Made by a program: the position numbers and the translations under genes. The notes under the pieces were generated by a model that saw nothing but the letters and a program-made list of their open reading frames with translations, did not search any database and had not been told where the DNA came from. DNA of 64,000 nucleotides from positions 5,231 through 69,230 of the forward strand of contig CAZONX010000002.1 of the NCBI GenBank assembly GCA_964581295.1, given 5' to 3'. Below, one piece after another: positions 32,212-40,855 of the stretch; within the stretch, counting starts at the first letter, position 1, and each line of letters begins with the position of its first letter. The stretch is from JAHEEL01 sp964581295. GTDB lineage: Bacteria; Actinomycetota; Acidimicrobiia; Spongiisociales; UBA5794.

Positions 32212-33243
32212 ATGGAACTCAGATCACTCGGGAGCAGCGGCACGTCGGTGAGTGCGCTCGGTCTCGGCACGATGACATTCGGGAGCGAGACCGACGAGGC
32301 GGGAGCGCACACCCAACTGGACATGTTTCTGGAAGCCGGCGGCACCTTCGTCGATACCGCCGACGTCTACGGACGCGGCGCGTCGGAGGAGATCATCGGT
32401 TCGTGGCTGAAGTCCTCCCAGCTGCGCGAGTCGATCGTTCTGACGACCAAGGGCCGATTCCCGATGAGCGACAATCCGCTCGGCCAAGGTGCGAGCAGGC
32501 GATATCTCCTCTCCGCGATCGACGCGAGCCTCGGTCGCCTCGGTGTGGACTTCGTCGATCTCTATCAGGTGCATGGCTGGGACCCGGCCACACCGCTGGC
32601 GGAGACGCTCGGAGCGCTCGAGACCATGGTGGAATCCGGCCGGACTCGGCACGTCGGGTGGTCGAACGTCACCGCGTGGCAGATGCAGCGAGTCGTTGAT
32701 CTGTGTGAGCGGGACGGTCTCAGCCCGCCGATCACTCTCCAGCCCCAGTACAACCTGCTCGACCGCACGATCGAGCTCGATGTCATGCCGATGTGCCTTG
32801 CGAACGGTGTTGGCCTCCTTCCGTGGTCGCCGCTTGGAGGGGGATGGCTGTCTGGGAAGTACCGGGCCGACGAACGTCCTGCGGGGGCCACTCGACTGGG
32901 AGAAGACCCCAACCGTGGCGTGGAGGCGTACGACGCGCGAAACGTTGACGCAACCTGGAGCATCCTGGGAGTCGTCGAAGAGATCGCAGCGGATCGAAAC
33001 GTCTCGATGGCCCAGGTGGCTCTGGCGTGGGTCCGCGACCGACCTACCGTTTCCTCGGTGCTGATCGGTGCGCGTACCGTTGATCAACTCGGTGACAACC
33101 TCGCAAGCTCCGATGTCGTCCTCTCGGATGCCGAATACGCTCGCCTCACCGAGGTATCGGCACCCGGCCTCCCTCCCTACCCCTACGGGATGATCAGGAA
33201 GGCGTGTGGAGAGACGATCTGGGACGACCTCGGAACCACATAG
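32212..33243 (+). CDS. Aldo/keto reductase
   Basis: NADPH-dependent oxidoreductase of 343 residues with a TIM barrel. Catalytic tetrad candidates are Asp and Tyr in FVDTADVYGRGASEE, Lys in LTTKGRFPM and His in LYQVHGWDPATP. Cofactor-binding segments include LLPWSPLGGGWLSGKYR and SVLIGARTVDQLGDNL. It belongs to the YajO/IolS-like branch. The substrate is unknown. It is followed after 72 bp by the N-acetyltransferase gene, possibly in one transcript. Confidence 0.92.
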   Translation: MELRSLGSSGTSVSALGLGTMTFGSETDEAGAHTQLDMFLEAGGTFVDTADVYGRGASEEIIGSWLKSSQLRESIVLTTKGRFPMSDNPLGQGASRRYLLSAIDASLGRLGVDFVDLYQVHGWDPATPLAETLGALETMVESGRTRHVGWSNVTAWQMQRVVDLCERDGLSPPITLQPQYNLLDRTIELDVMPMCLANGVGLLPWSPLGGGWLSGKYRADERPAGATRLGEDPNRGVEAYDARNVDATWSILGVVEEIAADRNVSMAQVALAWVRDRPTVSSVLIGARTVDQLGDNLASSDVVLSDAEYARLTEVSAPGLPPYPYGMIRKACGETIWDDLGTT

Positions 33244-33315
33244 GCGAGCCCGGTGCGCCACACGTGGCCGGCCCTTGGTGGGCGGAGTGTGGCGGTGTCT
33301 GTCAGAATCTCGGGT

Positions 33316-34062
33316 ATGGATGTCGACGCGTATCTGGCACGGATTGGTATCGAGAGCGCCGTCGATCGGTCGGTCGAGGGGTTGGAGCGACTCCAGCGAG
33401 CGCATCTGACGTGGGTTCCGTTCGAGAACCTCGATGTGTTCCGTCGTCGAGGCGTCGGCACAGGAACGGATTGGTCGGTGCCGAAGATCGTCCTCCGAGG
33501 TCGCGGTGGATGGTGCTACGAGGTCAACGGATCATTCGCCGCGCTGCTCACCGGTCTCGGGTTCTCCGTGAAGTGGCTGGGAGCGACGGTGATGTTCTCT
33601 GGGATTTCGCCGGCGCCGGACCACCTGACGATCGAAGTGACGCTGGATCGGCAGTACCTCGTCGATGTCGGGTTCGGAGACTCGTTCATCCGTCCCCTGC
33701 CGCTCGATAATGAGCGTCCCTATGACGGGGGTACCGGCATGTATCGATTCGAGTTCGACGGCGACACGACAACGCTCATCTTCGACGGGCCCGATGGGCC
33801 CGAGCCGCAATACCGGTTCGGAGCACACTCGTTCACAGCCGAGGACTTCGATGCGCCGTCACATCGGCTCCAAACGGAACCAGACGCCAAGTGGACCCAG
33901 AGCCCCTTCGCCACCCGCCTCCTCGACGGCGGACCCGATCGGGTGACCCTCCTCAACGACCACATCAGGTTCCGCCGGGGCGGCGAATGGACCGAACAAC
34001 CAGTTTCCGCCGGTGACGAGTGGGCGGCGACGCTCTCCGAGTGGTTCAACATGACCCCCTGA
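33316..34062 (+). CDS. nat: Arylamine N-acetyltransferase
   Basis: Transfers acetyl groups from acetyl-CoA to arylamines or similar amines. The 248 residues show WVPFENLDVF, the catalytic Cys67 in GRGGWCYEVNGSFAALL, His103 in PDHLTIEVTL and Asp117 in YLVDVGFGDSF, giving the Cys-His-Asp triad. The start at 33316 is chosen because the family begins with MDVDAYLARIGI; longer frames upstream lack family residues. Length is slightly short of the usual 270-280. In actinobacteria such enzymes sometimes close macrolactams or detoxify amines; no such cluster is here. Confidence 0.92.
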   Translation: MDVDAYLARIGIESAVDRSVEGLERLQRAHLTWVPFENLDVFRRRGVGTGTDWSVPKIVLRGRGGWCYEVNGSFAALLTGLGFSVKWLGATVMFSGISPAPDHLTIEVTLDRQYLVDVGFGDSFIRPLPLDNERPYDGGTGMYRFEFDGDTTTLIFDGPDGPEPQYRFGAHSFTAEDFDAPSHRLQTEPDAKWTQSPFATRLLDGGPDRVTLLNDHIRFRRGGEWTEQPVSAGDEWAATLSEWFNMTP

Positions 34063-34153
34063 AACCGCAGCACTCAAAGGCGGCAGCGAGTTCGCTGTGC
34101 TGCTGCCCATGGGGCCCTGGACGCGAGCGGTGCCCGATTGTGAACGGGCCGCT

Positions 34154-34181
34154 TCTTGACTGGCGACCGGCGACGCAATCA
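34154..34181. repeat. Heptad repeats just after the icmF stop
   Basis: On the minus strand the TGA of icmF is followed by TTGCGTCGCCGGTCGCCAGT and CAAG: three units, CGTCGCC, GGTCGCC, AGTCAAG. No inverted partner arm is obvious; a GC-rich segment with GGGCCC follows. Confidence 0.6.
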
Positions 34182-37100
34182 CATATTCCGGCGGTAGCGT
34201 CCTCCGACGTCGTAGAGGGCGTGCGATATCTGGCCGATGGTGCAGAGCTTGGCGGCATCCATCAGGGCATCGAACGTGTTGTCGCCCCGGATCGCGGTCT
34301 GCTGCAGGCGGGCAAGCGCCGCGGACGATGCCTCCGGATTGCGCTTGCGCACCGCGCGGGCCGCATCGATCTGGCGTTGCTTGTCTGCGACTGTCGAACG
34401 AATCACCGTGTCGGGAACCACGAAGGGCGAGCCGTCGCGCGACAGGAACGTATTGACGCCGACGATCGGAAGCTCGCCGCTCGACTTCAGCCGCTCGTAG
34501 ACCAGCGACTCCTCCTGGATCTTGGACCGCTGGTACATCCGTTCCATCGCCCCGAGCACGCCGCCGCGGTCGGTGAGGCGATCGAACTCGGCGAGGACCG
34601 CCTCCTCGACGATATCGGTGAGTTCCTCGATGATGAACGACCCTTGCAGTGGGTTCTCATTTCGAGCGAGGCCGAGCTCCCGATTGATAATGAGCTGGAT
34701 CGCCAGGGCTCTCCGGACCGACTCCTCGGTCGGGGTGGTGATCGCCTCGTCATAGGCATTGGTGTGCAGCGAATTGCAATTGTCGTAGACCGCGTAGAGC
34801 GCCTGAAGGGTCGTGCGGATGTCGTTGAAGCCGATCTCCTGGGCGTGGAGCGAGCGCCCGGAGGTCTGCACGTGGTACTTCAGCTTCTGCGAGCGCTCCG
34901 CCGCCCCGTATCGGTCGCGCATCGCCTTGGCCCAGATCCGGCGTGCCACGCGCCCGACCACGGAGTATTCGGCGTCGATGCCGTTCGAGAAGAAGAACGA
35001 GAGATGCGGGGCGAATGTGTCGATCGCCATCCCCCGAGCCAAGAAGTACTCGACGAACGTGAACCCATTGGCCAGCGTGAACGCAAGCTGGGTGATGGGG
35101 TTCGCCCCGGCCTCGGCCATGTGGTACCCGGATACCGACACCGAGTAGAAGTTGCCGACAGCGTGGTCGATGAAGTACTGCTGAATGTCACCCTGCATGC
35201 GCAGCGCAAACTCGGTCGAGAAGATGCAGGTGTTCTGGGCCTGGTCCTCTTTGAGGATGTCGGCCTGGATCGTCCCGCGGACGCGCGAAAGCGTGTCGGC
35301 CTTGATCCGTTGACAGGTCTCGGCCGGGAGCACCTCGTCGCCGGTGATCCCAAGCAGCATGAGTCCAAGCCCGTCGTTGCCCGCAGGCAGGTCTCCCTCA
35401 TACGTCGGCCGTGGCAGCCCTCGCCGGTCGAATCGTTCGACGAGGATCTGCTCCACGTCGCCTTCGAGTCCGTGCTGCGTGATGTAGCGCTCGCACTGCT
35501 GATCGACCGCTGCGTTCAGGAAGAATCCCAGCATCATCGGTGCAGGGCCATTGATCGTCATCGACACGGACGTCGACGGGTCGAGGAGGTCGAATCCCGA
35601 GTAGAGCTTCTTGGCGTCATCGAGTGACGCCACCGACACACCCGAGTTGCCGATCTTGCCGTAGATGTCCGGGCGTTCGTCCGGGTCCTCTCCGTAGAGG
35701 GTCACGGAGTCGAACGCGGTGGAGAGTCGGATTGCCGGCATGTCGCGAGAGACGTAGTGGAACCTGCGGTTGGTCTGCTCCGGCCCGCCCTCCCCTGCGA
35801 ACATTCGCGTCGGATCCTCGGCGGCGCGCTTGAATGGGAAGACGCCGGCTGTGAACGGGAAGCTGCCTGGGAGATTCTCCTGGAGCCCCCAGCGCACGCG
35901 GTCGCCCCACCCGGTGAAGCGAGGCAGGGCAACCTTCGGGATTCGCGTACCGGAGAGCGTCGTTGTCGCGGCCTCGACCTCGATGTCCCGTCCGCGCACC
36001 GCGTACGTCACGGAATCGGCCGAGTACACCTTTTCGAGGGAATCCCACTCGTCGAGGACGCTCGCGGCGAACGGATCGAGCGCCGCTTTCGCCCGGCCGG
36101 CAGCCAGATCGAGCGCGTCGTCACCACAGCGTTGGGCCACCACGGTGAATGCCTGTGCATCGGTGGCAAGGAATGCCTGCTCGACAACCCCATCGTTGTA
36201 GGTTCGGATCACGTCGGCGATCTCCGAGAGATATCGCACACGATCGCGCGGGATCACCGGATCTTCACCGCCGTGATCAATTCGGAGATCGATGGTTGAG
36301 GCGAAGCCGCCGCTGCTGTGCCCGTCGATTGCCCGCATCAGGGCTCGGTAGAAGCGGTTCGTACCGGCGTCGTTGAAGTGGGATGCGACGGTGGAGTAGA
36401 CCGGGAGGTCATCGTCGAGAATCTCGAATGCCTTGTGGTTTCTTCGGTACTGCTTTCGCACGTCGCGAACTGCGTCGTCGGCGCCGCGGCGGTCGCTCTT
36501 GTTCACCACCACGAGGTCGGCGTAGTCGAGCATGTCGACCTTCTCGAGCTGGCTTGCGGCGCCGTACTCGGGGGTCATCACGTAGAGGGCCACGTCGGCG
36601 TGGTCGACGATTTCGGTGTCGGCCTGACCGATGCCAGACGTTTCGAGGATCACGAGGTCGTATCCCGCAATCTTGACGAGATCCACGGCCGCCGCCACGT
36701 GCGGAGACAGAGCGAGGTTCGCCTGTCGAGTGGCGAGCGAACGCATGAAGACCCGCGGATTGGTGGCGGAGTTCATCCGGATCCGGTCGCCGAGCAGCGC
36801 CCCGCCTGAGCGACGGCGCGATGGGTCCACCGAAACGATGCCGATTGTCCGGTCTGGGAAGTCGGAGAGGTAGCGCACGACGATCTCGTCGATAAGCGAG
36901 GACTTGCCCGCGCCACCTGTCCCGGTGATGCCCACGACCGGCGTGGTCAGCAACGTCGCTGCGGAGCGAGCAGCGGTGGCGATGGCGCCGTCGGTCTCCT
37001 GTTCGGCAAGCGAGATCATCCGGCCAACAAGGGCGGGCGTGTTCGTGGCGAGGTCGGCGATCTCGGGAGCGCCAATCTCGGCCACCGAGAAGTCCGCCCG

Positions 37101-37511
37101 CGCCAACAGATCGTCGATCATGCCCTGAAGCCCGAGCTTGCGCCCGTCGTCCGGCGTGTAGATCCGCTCGATGCCGGTCCGTTCGAGCTCGGCGGCTTCG
37201 TCGGGAAGGATCGTCCCCCCGCCACCACCGAAGATCTTCACATGGGGGGCGCCGGCCTCATCGAGGAGCCGGCGGACATAGCCGAAGAACTCCATGTGTC
37301 CGCCTTGATAGGACGTGATGGCGACCGCCTGGGCGTCCTCTTCGATGGCTGCGGAGGCGATGTCGGCGGCCGATCGGTCGTGGCCGAGATGGATGATCTC
37401 GGCGCCGGTCGACTGCAAGATGCGCCGCATGATGTTGATCGCGGCGTCATGACCATCGAACAACGACGTGGCGGTAACGATGCGAACATGATGACGCGGT
37501 TCGTACGGCAC
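34179..37511 (-). CDS. icmF: Fused isobutyryl-CoA mutase (IcmF)
   Basis: Adenosylcobalamin enzyme interconverting isobutyryl-CoA and n-butyryl-CoA, with its own G-protein chaperone. About 1110 residues in the order: B12-binding domain (SLFDGHDAAINIMRR, LGHDRSAADI), GTPase chaperone domain (GTGGAGKSSLIDEIV, NKSD), then linker and catalytic barrel (FVEYFLARGMAIDTFAPHLS, VSVSGYHMAEAGANPI). The fused layout is diagnostic. The start GTG at 37511 is preferred over ATG at 37562: TATCCT lies 6 nt upstream and the family N-terminus starts there. It fits branched-chain acyl-CoA metabolism. Confidence 0.95.
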   Translation of the reverse strand: MPYEPRHHVRIVTATSLFDGHDAAINIMRRILQSTGAEIIHLGHDRSAADIASAAIEEDAQAVAITSYQGGHMEFFGYVRRLLDEAGAPHVKIFGGGGGTILPDEAAELERTGIERIYTPDDGRKLGLQGMIDDLLARADFSVAEIGAPEIADLATNTPALVGRMISLAEQETDGAIATAARSAATLLTTPVVGITGTGGAGKSSLIDEIVVRYLSDFPDRTIGIVSVDPSRRRSGGALLGDRIRMNSATNPRVFMRSLATRQANLALSPHVAAAVDLVKIAGYDLVILETSGIGQADTEIVDHADVALYVMTPEYGAASQLEKVDMLDYADLVVVNKSDRRGADDAVRDVRKQYRRNHKAFEILDDDLPVYSTVASHFNDAGTNRFYRALMRAIDGHSSGGFASTIDLRIDHGGEDPVIPRDRVRYLSEIADVIRTYNDGVVEQAFLATDAQAFTVVAQRCGDDALDLAAGRAKAALDPFAASVLDEWDSLEKVYSADSVTYAVRGRDIEVEAATTTLSGTRIPKVALPRFTGWGDRVRWGLQENLPGSFPFTAGVFPFKRAAEDPTRMFAGEGGPEQTNRRFHYVSRDMPAIRLSTAFDSVTLYGEDPDERPDIYGKIGNSGVSVASLDDAKKLYSGFDLLDPSTSVSMTINGPAPMMLGFFLNAAVDQQCERYITQHGLEGDVEQILVERFDRRGLPRPTYEGDLPAGNDGLGLMLLGITGDEVLPAETCQRIKADTLSRVRGTIQADILKEDQAQNTCIFSTEFALRMQGDIQQYFIDHAVGNFYSVSVSGYHMAEAGANPITQLAFTLANGFTFVEYFLARGMAIDTFAPHLSFFFSNGIDAEYSVVGRVARRIWAKAMRDRYGAAERSQKLKYHVQTSGRSLHAQEIGFNDIRTTLQALYAVYDNCNSLHTNAYDEAITTPTEESVRRALAIQLIINRELGLARNENPLQGSFIIEELTDIVEEAVLAEFDRLTDRGGVLGAMERMYQRSKIQEESLVYERLKSSGELPIVGVNTFLSRDGSPFVVPDTVIRSTVADKQRQIDAARAVRKRNPEASSAALARLQQTAIRGDNTFDALMDAAKLCTIGQISHALYDVGGRYRRNM

Positions 37512-37517
37512 GACCCC

Positions 37518-37523
37518 AGGATA
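37518..37523 (-). promoter_or_regulatory. Leaderless -10 box of icmF (TATCCT)
   Basis: TATCCT, six bases (GGGGTC), GTG. It supports GTG 37511 as the start and excludes an upstream ATG. Confidence 0.6.
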
Positions 37524-37610
37524 CGTCCCGGATCCCGTCCCAGCATCGATCTCTCCGATCAATGCGGGATCGCGGCGTTGCCTGCGACCGACATCAGGCC
37601 AACGAATCGG

Positions 37611-38120
37611 TCAGGGTGATTCGAGGAGACCGGCCGGCGCGGTGAGCACCACTAGGCGTGCTTCGAGGTCAATGGTCGGAACGATGGCATCGACGAACGG
37701 CACTTCGAAGCGTCCATCATCGGTGCGCACGGCCAGGCGGTCCTGTGCTGCGCCGAACTCAACCGCTTCGACCACGCCGATTGCTGTACCGGCCTCGTCC
37801 ACCACGGCGCACCCGACGAGTTCGTCTGGCCAGAATTCGTCATCATCGAGGTCACGCCGCTCGTCGCTCTCGATCGTGAACGAGGTCCCTCTCAGGACTT
37901 CCGATGCAGAGCGATCGTTGACGTCCGCGAATTGCACAAGAAGATCATCACGGTAGGGCGCAGCATCGACGACCGTGTAGGGCCTCGGAGGCTCGTGGTC
38001 GCTGAGCAACACGGCACCCGGCGTCCAACGATTCGCGGGATCGTCCGTGAGCGGTCGGACCACAACGGCACCATTGATCCCATGGGCCCTTCGCACATAG
38101 CCGACAAGGATTCGGTCCAC
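37611..38120 (-). CDS. rimM: 16S rRNA processing protein RimM
   Basis: Ribosome assembly factor that binds S19 on the 30S head. The 169 residues have the N-terminal barrel (ILVGYVRRAHGINGAVVVRP) and the PRC-barrel C-terminal domain (DDDEFWPDELVGCAVVDEAG, RFEVPFVDAIVPTIDLEARL). The start is GTG at 38120, one base after the stop of the KH-domain gene; a longer frame would read through that gene. The gene usually precedes trmD directly, but here icmF and the accessory block follow. Confidence 0.95.
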   Translation of the reverse strand: MDRILVGYVRRAHGINGAVVVRPLTDDPANRWTPGAVLLSDHEPPRPYTVVDAAPYRDDLLVQFADVNDRSASEVLRGTSFTIESDERRDLDDDEFWPDELVGCAVVDEAGTAIGVVEAVEFGAAQDRLAVRTDDGRFEVPFVDAIVPTIDLEARLVVLTAPAGLLESP

Positions 38121-38121
38121 G

Positions 38122-38373
38122 TCAGTCGAGGAAATCGACCTCAACCGAGACTCCTTCTTCGTCGCCGGCGACGGAGGCAACCGAGCGAATGGCCCGAGCA
38201 ACGCGGCCACGGCGGCCGATCACACGGCCCATGTCGGACTTCGCCGTGCGCACCTCGGCAACGATGGCCTCATCGCCATCGGCGACGATCTCAACCTTGA
38301 TCGAATCCGCGTCATCCACGATCTGGCTGACAACGTAGGTGACGACTTTTTCGACGATGGCGCCCTGGCTCAT
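38122..38373 (-). CDS. khpA: KH-domain RNA-binding protein (KhpA/YlqC family)
   Basis: An 83-residue single KH-domain protein always found between rpsP and rimM in many Gram-positive bacteria. The GxxG loop lies in MGRVIGRRGRVARAIRSV. In streptococci and others KhpA pairs with KhpB to bind many RNAs. No KhpB is in the window. ATG overlaps the rpsP stop (ATGA). Confidence 0.94.
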   Translation of the reverse strand: MSQGAIVEKVVTYVVSQIVDDADSIKVEIVADGDEAIVAEVRTAKSDMGRVIGRRGRVARAIRSVASVAGDEEGVSVEVDFLD

Positions 38374-38840
38374 GATTCGTCCGTTTCGCTAGCGTCGGCG
38401 TCTGCGGCCGTTTCTTCTGCCGCTTCATCAGCGACTGCCTCGACCTCGTCCTGGATCTCGTCCAACAGAACGGGAGCCGACGCGGTCTCTTCCTGGATCT
38501 CGTCGAGCATCACCGGAGCAGCATCGGCCTTCGGCTTCGCAGCGGCGGCCGGCGTGTCGTCAACGATATGCACTTCACCCCGTGCGACCTTGTACTCGGT
38601 CCACGCGCCGGAAATCTCGAGCAGCTTCTTGGCGCGATCCGTGGGCTGTGCGCCCTTCTGGAGCCAATCAACGGCACGAGCGTTATCGATCTCGATCAGC
38701 GACGGCTCCTGGCGGGGTTCATACCGGCCGATCTGCTCGATGTACTTGCCATCGCGCTGCTTGCGTGAGTCCATCACCACGACGCGATACGAGGGCTGCT
38801 TCTTCTTACCCATCCGCGTCAGGCGGATCTTCACCGGCAT
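38370..38840 (-). CDS. rpsP: 30S ribosomal protein S16 with an acidic C-terminal tail
   Basis: 30S assembly protein. Residues 1-90 are a regular S16 (KIRLTRMGKKKQPSYRVVVM, IEQIGRYEPRQEPSLIEID). A ~65-residue Ala/Glu/Asp-rich tail follows, doubling the usual length. It carries two near-identical repeats, APVMLDEIQEE (108-118) and APVLLDEIQDE (122-132). The tail of ribosomal protein S2 in this window has a related VIVLEEIQAE. The start ATG is 2 bp after the ffh stop. Confidence 0.97.
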   Translation of the reverse strand: MPVKIRLTRMGKKKQPSYRVVVMDSRKQRDGKYIEQIGRYEPRQEPSLIEIDNARAVDWLQKGAQPTDRAKKLLEISGAWTEYKVARGEVHIVDDTPAAAAKPKADAAPVMLDEIQEETASAPVLLDEIQDEVEAVADEAAEETAADADASETDES

Positions 38841-38842
38841 GT

Positions 38843-40183
38843 CTACCTCTTCTTCTTGCGGCCCATCGCCGGCATCGGAAGCCCAGGAATGGGACTCTTT
38901 CCTCCGGCGAACGCCTTCATCATCTTCTGTGTCTCGGAGAATTGCTTGAGCAGCACATTGACGTCCTGCGGTCGCGTCCCCGAACCCGTTGCGATGCGGC
39001 GCTTGCGACTCCCATTGATGATCTTGGGATCCCGACGCTCCGCTGGGGTCATCGACCGGATGATGGCCTCGACGCGTCCGAGTTGACGGTCGTCGATCTC
39101 GACGTCGCGCAGTGCCGATCCGGCGCCTGGGAGCATACCAACCAGCTGCTGCAATGGCCCCATCTTCTTGATCTGTTGGAACTGATCGAGGAAGTCCTCG
39201 AGGTTGAACGAGGCATTGAGCATCTTCGCAGCGGCCGCCTCGGCCTCCTGCTCGTCGTAGATCTCCTCGGCCTTCTCGATCAGCGAGAGCACGTCCCCCA
39301 TGCCCAGAATCCGCGACGCCATCCGCTCGGGATAGAAGACATCGAGTTCGTCGATGCCCTCGCCGATACCGACGAACTTGATCGGTTGGCCGGTCACCTC
39401 GCGAGCGGAGATGGCGGCGCCACCTCGAGCGTCACCGTCGAGCTTCGTGAGCACGAGGCCGGTCAGGTCGGTGTACTCGAGGAATCCGTTTGCGACGTTG
39501 ACGGCCTCCTGGCCGGTCATCGCGTCGAGCACCAACAGCACTTCGTCGGGCGTCGATGCCTTCCGAACGGCTGCGAGCTCCTTCATCAAGGGTTGGTCGA
39601 CCTGGAGCCGACCCGCGGTATCGATGATCACGACGTTGGCGCCGTCGGCTCGTGCCTGCTTGAGCGCGGCCTTCACCAGGCGCGGGGTCTTGGTCTTCCG
39701 GTCGACGTAGACCGGCACGCCGATGCGCCGTCCGAGCGACTCGAGCTGGTCGATGGCCGCTGGACGCTGCAGATCGGCAGCGACGAGCAGGGGCCGTTTC
39801 CCCTTGCCCTTCAGGTGTTTCGCGAGCTTGGCGGCAGTGGTGGTCTTTCCCGAGCCTTGGAGTCCGACCATGAGGATCACGAGGGGCGGAGCGGCAGGAC
39901 GCGCAAGCGGCACTTCCTCGTCGCCCAACGTGACGATCAGCTCCTCGTGGACGATCTTGATGACCTGTTGACCGGGAGTGAGGCTCTTCGTCACCTCGGC
40001 CCCAACCGCGCGTTCCTTGACCCGTGCCAGCATCGACTTGACCACCGTGAGGTTCACGTCGGCCTCGAGGAGGGCGATGCGGACCTCGCGAAGGGCGTCG
40101 TTGACGTCGGAGTCGGAGAGCCGGCCCTTCCCACGCAACCGCGAGAAGGTGTCGTTGAGGCGACCGGAGAGAGAATCGAACAT
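38843..40183 (-). CDS. ffh: Signal recognition particle protein Ffh
   Basis: GTPase that recognises signal sequences on nascent chains and docks with FtsY. The 446 residues contain the N domain, the G domain (MVGLQGSGKTTTAAKLAKHL, VVIIDTAGRLQVD, TKLDGDARGGAAIS) and a methionine-containing M domain (GPLQQLVGMLPGAGS, IINGSRKRRIATGSGTRPQD). Length is normal. It heads the operon ffh-rpsP-khpA-rimM. A TAGACT box lies 9 nt before the ATG. It diverges from upp. Confidence 0.97.
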   Translation of the reverse strand: MFDSLSGRLNDTFSRLRGKGRLSDSDVNDALREVRIALLEADVNLTVVKSMLARVKERAVGAEVTKSLTPGQQVIKIVHEELIVTLGDEEVPLARPAAPPLVILMVGLQGSGKTTTAAKLAKHLKGKGKRPLLVAADLQRPAAIDQLESLGRRIGVPVYVDRKTKTPRLVKAALKQARADGANVVIIDTAGRLQVDQPLMKELAAVRKASTPDEVLLVLDAMTGQEAVNVANGFLEYTDLTGLVLTKLDGDARGGAAISAREVTGQPIKFVGIGEGIDELDVFYPERMASRILGMGDVLSLIEKAEEIYDEQEAEAAAAKMLNASFNLEDFLDQFQQIKKMGPLQQLVGMLPGAGSALRDVEIDDRQLGRVEAIIRSMTPAERRDPKIINGSRKRRIATGSGTRPQDVNVLLKQFSETQKMMKAFAGGKSPIPGLPMPAMGRKKKR

Positions 40184-40192
40184 CGTTCGATG

Positions 40193-40198
40193 AGTCTA
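40193..40198 (-). promoter_or_regulatory. Near-leaderless -10 box of ffh (TAGACT)
   Basis: TAGACT with a 9-nt gap to the ATG. The transcript would have a leader of only 2-3 nt. Confidence 0.45.
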
Positions 40199-40237
40199 CG
40201 GCTCGCCGCGGGACACATGATCTGCGAGACTCAGAGC

Positions 40238-40855
40238 ATGAATCTCACAGTGATCGACCATCCCCTCGCCCGACACTATCTCACGGTTCTTCGCGACAGT
40301 TCGACGACGCCCGAGGCGTTCCGGGCCGCAGCGCGGGGGTTGACGTACTCGCTGATCCTCGAGGCAACCAAGCGGCTTCCGCTGGCCGAGATCGAGGTGC
40401 AGACCCCGATGGAGAAGACGGTGGGCTACCACATCCACGACGTCGTAGCCGTTGCGGTGCTTCGTGCGGGACTTGGCATGCTCGACGCAGTGCTCGACAT
40501 GATCCCGGGGTGCAAGGTCGGTTTCGCCGGCGTGCAACGCGACGAGGAGACGGCTCTCCCGCAGGAGTACTACGCCCGCCTCCCAGACCTCTCCGACGCA
40601 TCGGTGTTCATCCTCGAGCCGATGCTTGCGACCGGGGGATCGTTGTCGTGGGCTGTCGACAAGGTGAAGTCGTCCGGCGCTCGAGACATCACGGCGTTGT
40701 GCGTGGTCACCGCACCGGACGGTGTTCGCCGCATGTACGACGATCATCCGGATGTGCATGTGATCGCGGCGGCGCACGATCGTGAACTCAACGACCGCGC
40801 CTACATCGTCCCGGGTCTTGGCGACATGGGGGATCGACTCTTCGGGACGCTGTGA
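40238..40855 (+). CDS. upp: Uracil phosphoribosyltransferase
   Basis: Salvages uracil to UMP with PRPP. The 205 residues include VIDHPLARHYLTVLRDSSTT, VAVLRAGLGMLDAVLDMIPG, and the PRPP-binding loop VFILEPMLATGGSLSWAVD, then the uracil-binding C-terminus YIVPGLGDMGDRLFGT. The ATG at 40238 matches the family N-terminus. It is first in a five-gene operon in which every junction overlaps by 4 nt. Confidence 0.96.
   Translation: MNLTVIDHPLARHYLTVLRDSSTTPEAFRAAARGLTYSLILEATKRLPLAEIEVQTPMEKTVGYHIHDVVAVAVLRAGLGMLDAVLDMIPGCKVGFAGVQRDEETALPQEYYARLPDLSDASVFILEPMLATGGSLSWAVDKVKSSGARDITALCVVTAPDGVRRMYDDHPDVHVIAAAHDRELNDRAYIVPGLGDMGDRLFGTL

Noticed and set aside
34020..35627. Plus-strand open frame of 535 codons over icmF
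   Set aside because: Antisense shadow of icmF; no family features and icmF itself is unambiguous.
37512..37562. ATG at 37562 as icmF start
   Set aside because: It has no ribosome site, adds non-family residues and would lie over the TATCCT promoter box that fits GTG 37511.
38582..40237. Plus-strand open frame running through the ffh region into upp
   Set aside because: It is the antisense of ffh and rpsP. Only the part from ATG 40238 matches a protein family (upp).
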